Assembly (NCBI GenBank): GCA_036383255.1
Contig: DASVOS010000016.1
Coordinates: forward strand, 1 to 54,540
Origin: Gammaproteobacteria bacterium
GTDB taxonomy: Bacteria > Pseudomonadota > Gammaproteobacteria > Natronospirales > REEB76
Reading direction: 5' to 3'
DNA length: 54,540 nucleotides
The notes beneath the pieces were generated by a model. That model saw nothing but the letters and a program-made list of their open reading frames with translations. It made no database searches and had not been told where the DNA came from. A program made the position numbers and the translations under genes. Positions 54,408 through 54,540 of this stretch are shown here, piece by piece. Position 1 is the stretch's first letter. Every line of letters starts with the position of its first letter.

Positions 54408-54540
54408 GTGTCCAAGGCAAAATTCGAGCGTACCAAACCGCACGTGAACGTTGGCACCATCGGTCACGTCGACCATGGCAAGACCACGCTGACCGCGGCC
54501 TTGACCGTGGTGCAGGCGAAGAAGTTCGGCGGTGAGGCGA
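54408..54540 (+). CDS. tuf: Elongation factor Tu, N-terminal part
   Basis: Starts with GTG at 54408 after a Shine-Dalgarno (ggag) and runs off the window after 44 codons. The sequence '[32 protein letters not shown]' contains the G1 P-loop GHVDHGKT of EF-Tu, which delivers aminoacyl-tRNA to the ribosome. The tRNA-Tyr-Gly-Thr-tuf order is the classic gammaproteobacterial tufB locus. Confidence 0.97.
   Translation, partial: MSKAKFERTKPHVNVGTIGHVDHGKTTLTAALTVVQAKKFGGEA

Overview
The window reads as chromosomal DNA of a GC-rich gammaproteobacterium. Three things suggest this: the 23S/5S sequences at the left end; birA-coaX followed by a SPOR-domain gene; and a tRNA-Tyr, tRNA-Gly, tRNA-Thr, tuf block at the right end. 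The Escherichia coli order is rrn, murB, birA, coaA, tRNA-Thr(UGU), tRNA-Tyr, tRNA-Gly, tRNA-Thr(GGU), tufB. Here the same landmarks are present, but about 15 kb separates the rRNA operon from birA and about 34 kb separates tRNA-Thr(UGU) from tRNA-Tyr. I cannot name the species from sequence alone.

Layout. 1-1.4 kb: 3' part of 23S, 5S and terminator. 1.6-15.2 kb: metabolic and regulatory genes, including two 2-oxoglutarate/iron oxygenases, a cupin, a VOC protein, a citrulline/arginine hydrolase (CtlX), arginase, a CHASE2-adenylate cyclase/SH3/M48 protease operon, a frameshifted aspartic protease, an EamA transporter, a lipid kinase and a MarR regulator. 15.4-19.7 kb: plsY, birA, coaX, a SPOR protein and a lipoprotein with repeated STDG-W motifs. 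19.95-22.5 kb: tRNA-Thr followed by a visibly AT-rich two-gene insert of unknown function. 22.5-28.7 kb: nadC between a truncated and a full copy of one gene family, a DUF3142/TPR lipoprotein pair and another lipoprotein. 28.9-44.7 kb: a stress-type cluster with two hemerythrins, DoxX, two tandem KGG-like proteins, a receiver protein lacking its acidic pair, an SDR, a copper-binding four-helix protein, a thioredoxin-reductase-like protein, an LRAT-like protein, two four-repeat beta-hairpin proteins and several small basic proteins.

44.7-53.8 kb is a phosphate-starvation block: olsB-olsA-phoU-ppx, ppk facing the other way, a porin and pstS. I find PhoB-box-like sequences (7-bp repeats, 4-bp spacer, then a -10 hexamer 8-10 bp downstream) in front of olsB, ppk, the porin and pstS. 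Ornithine-lipid synthesis, polyphosphate turnover, Pho signalling and phosphate uptake therefore look like one regulon. pstCAB and phoBR are not in the window.

The most novel signals are regulatory. In the stress cluster several genes share a motif centred exactly 29.5 bp upstream of a TAGATT-type -10. That is the class II (-41.5) geometry of CRP/FNR-family activators, and two copies match TGTG-N8-CACA. Three genes (ppk, the VTT-family membrane gene and the LRAT-like gene) have a -10 hexamer ending 6 nt before the start codon and no Shine-Dalgarno, so they look leaderless. For ppk this moves the start to a GTG downstream of the first ATG. Gene calls rest on reading protein motifs by eye; no database search was possible.
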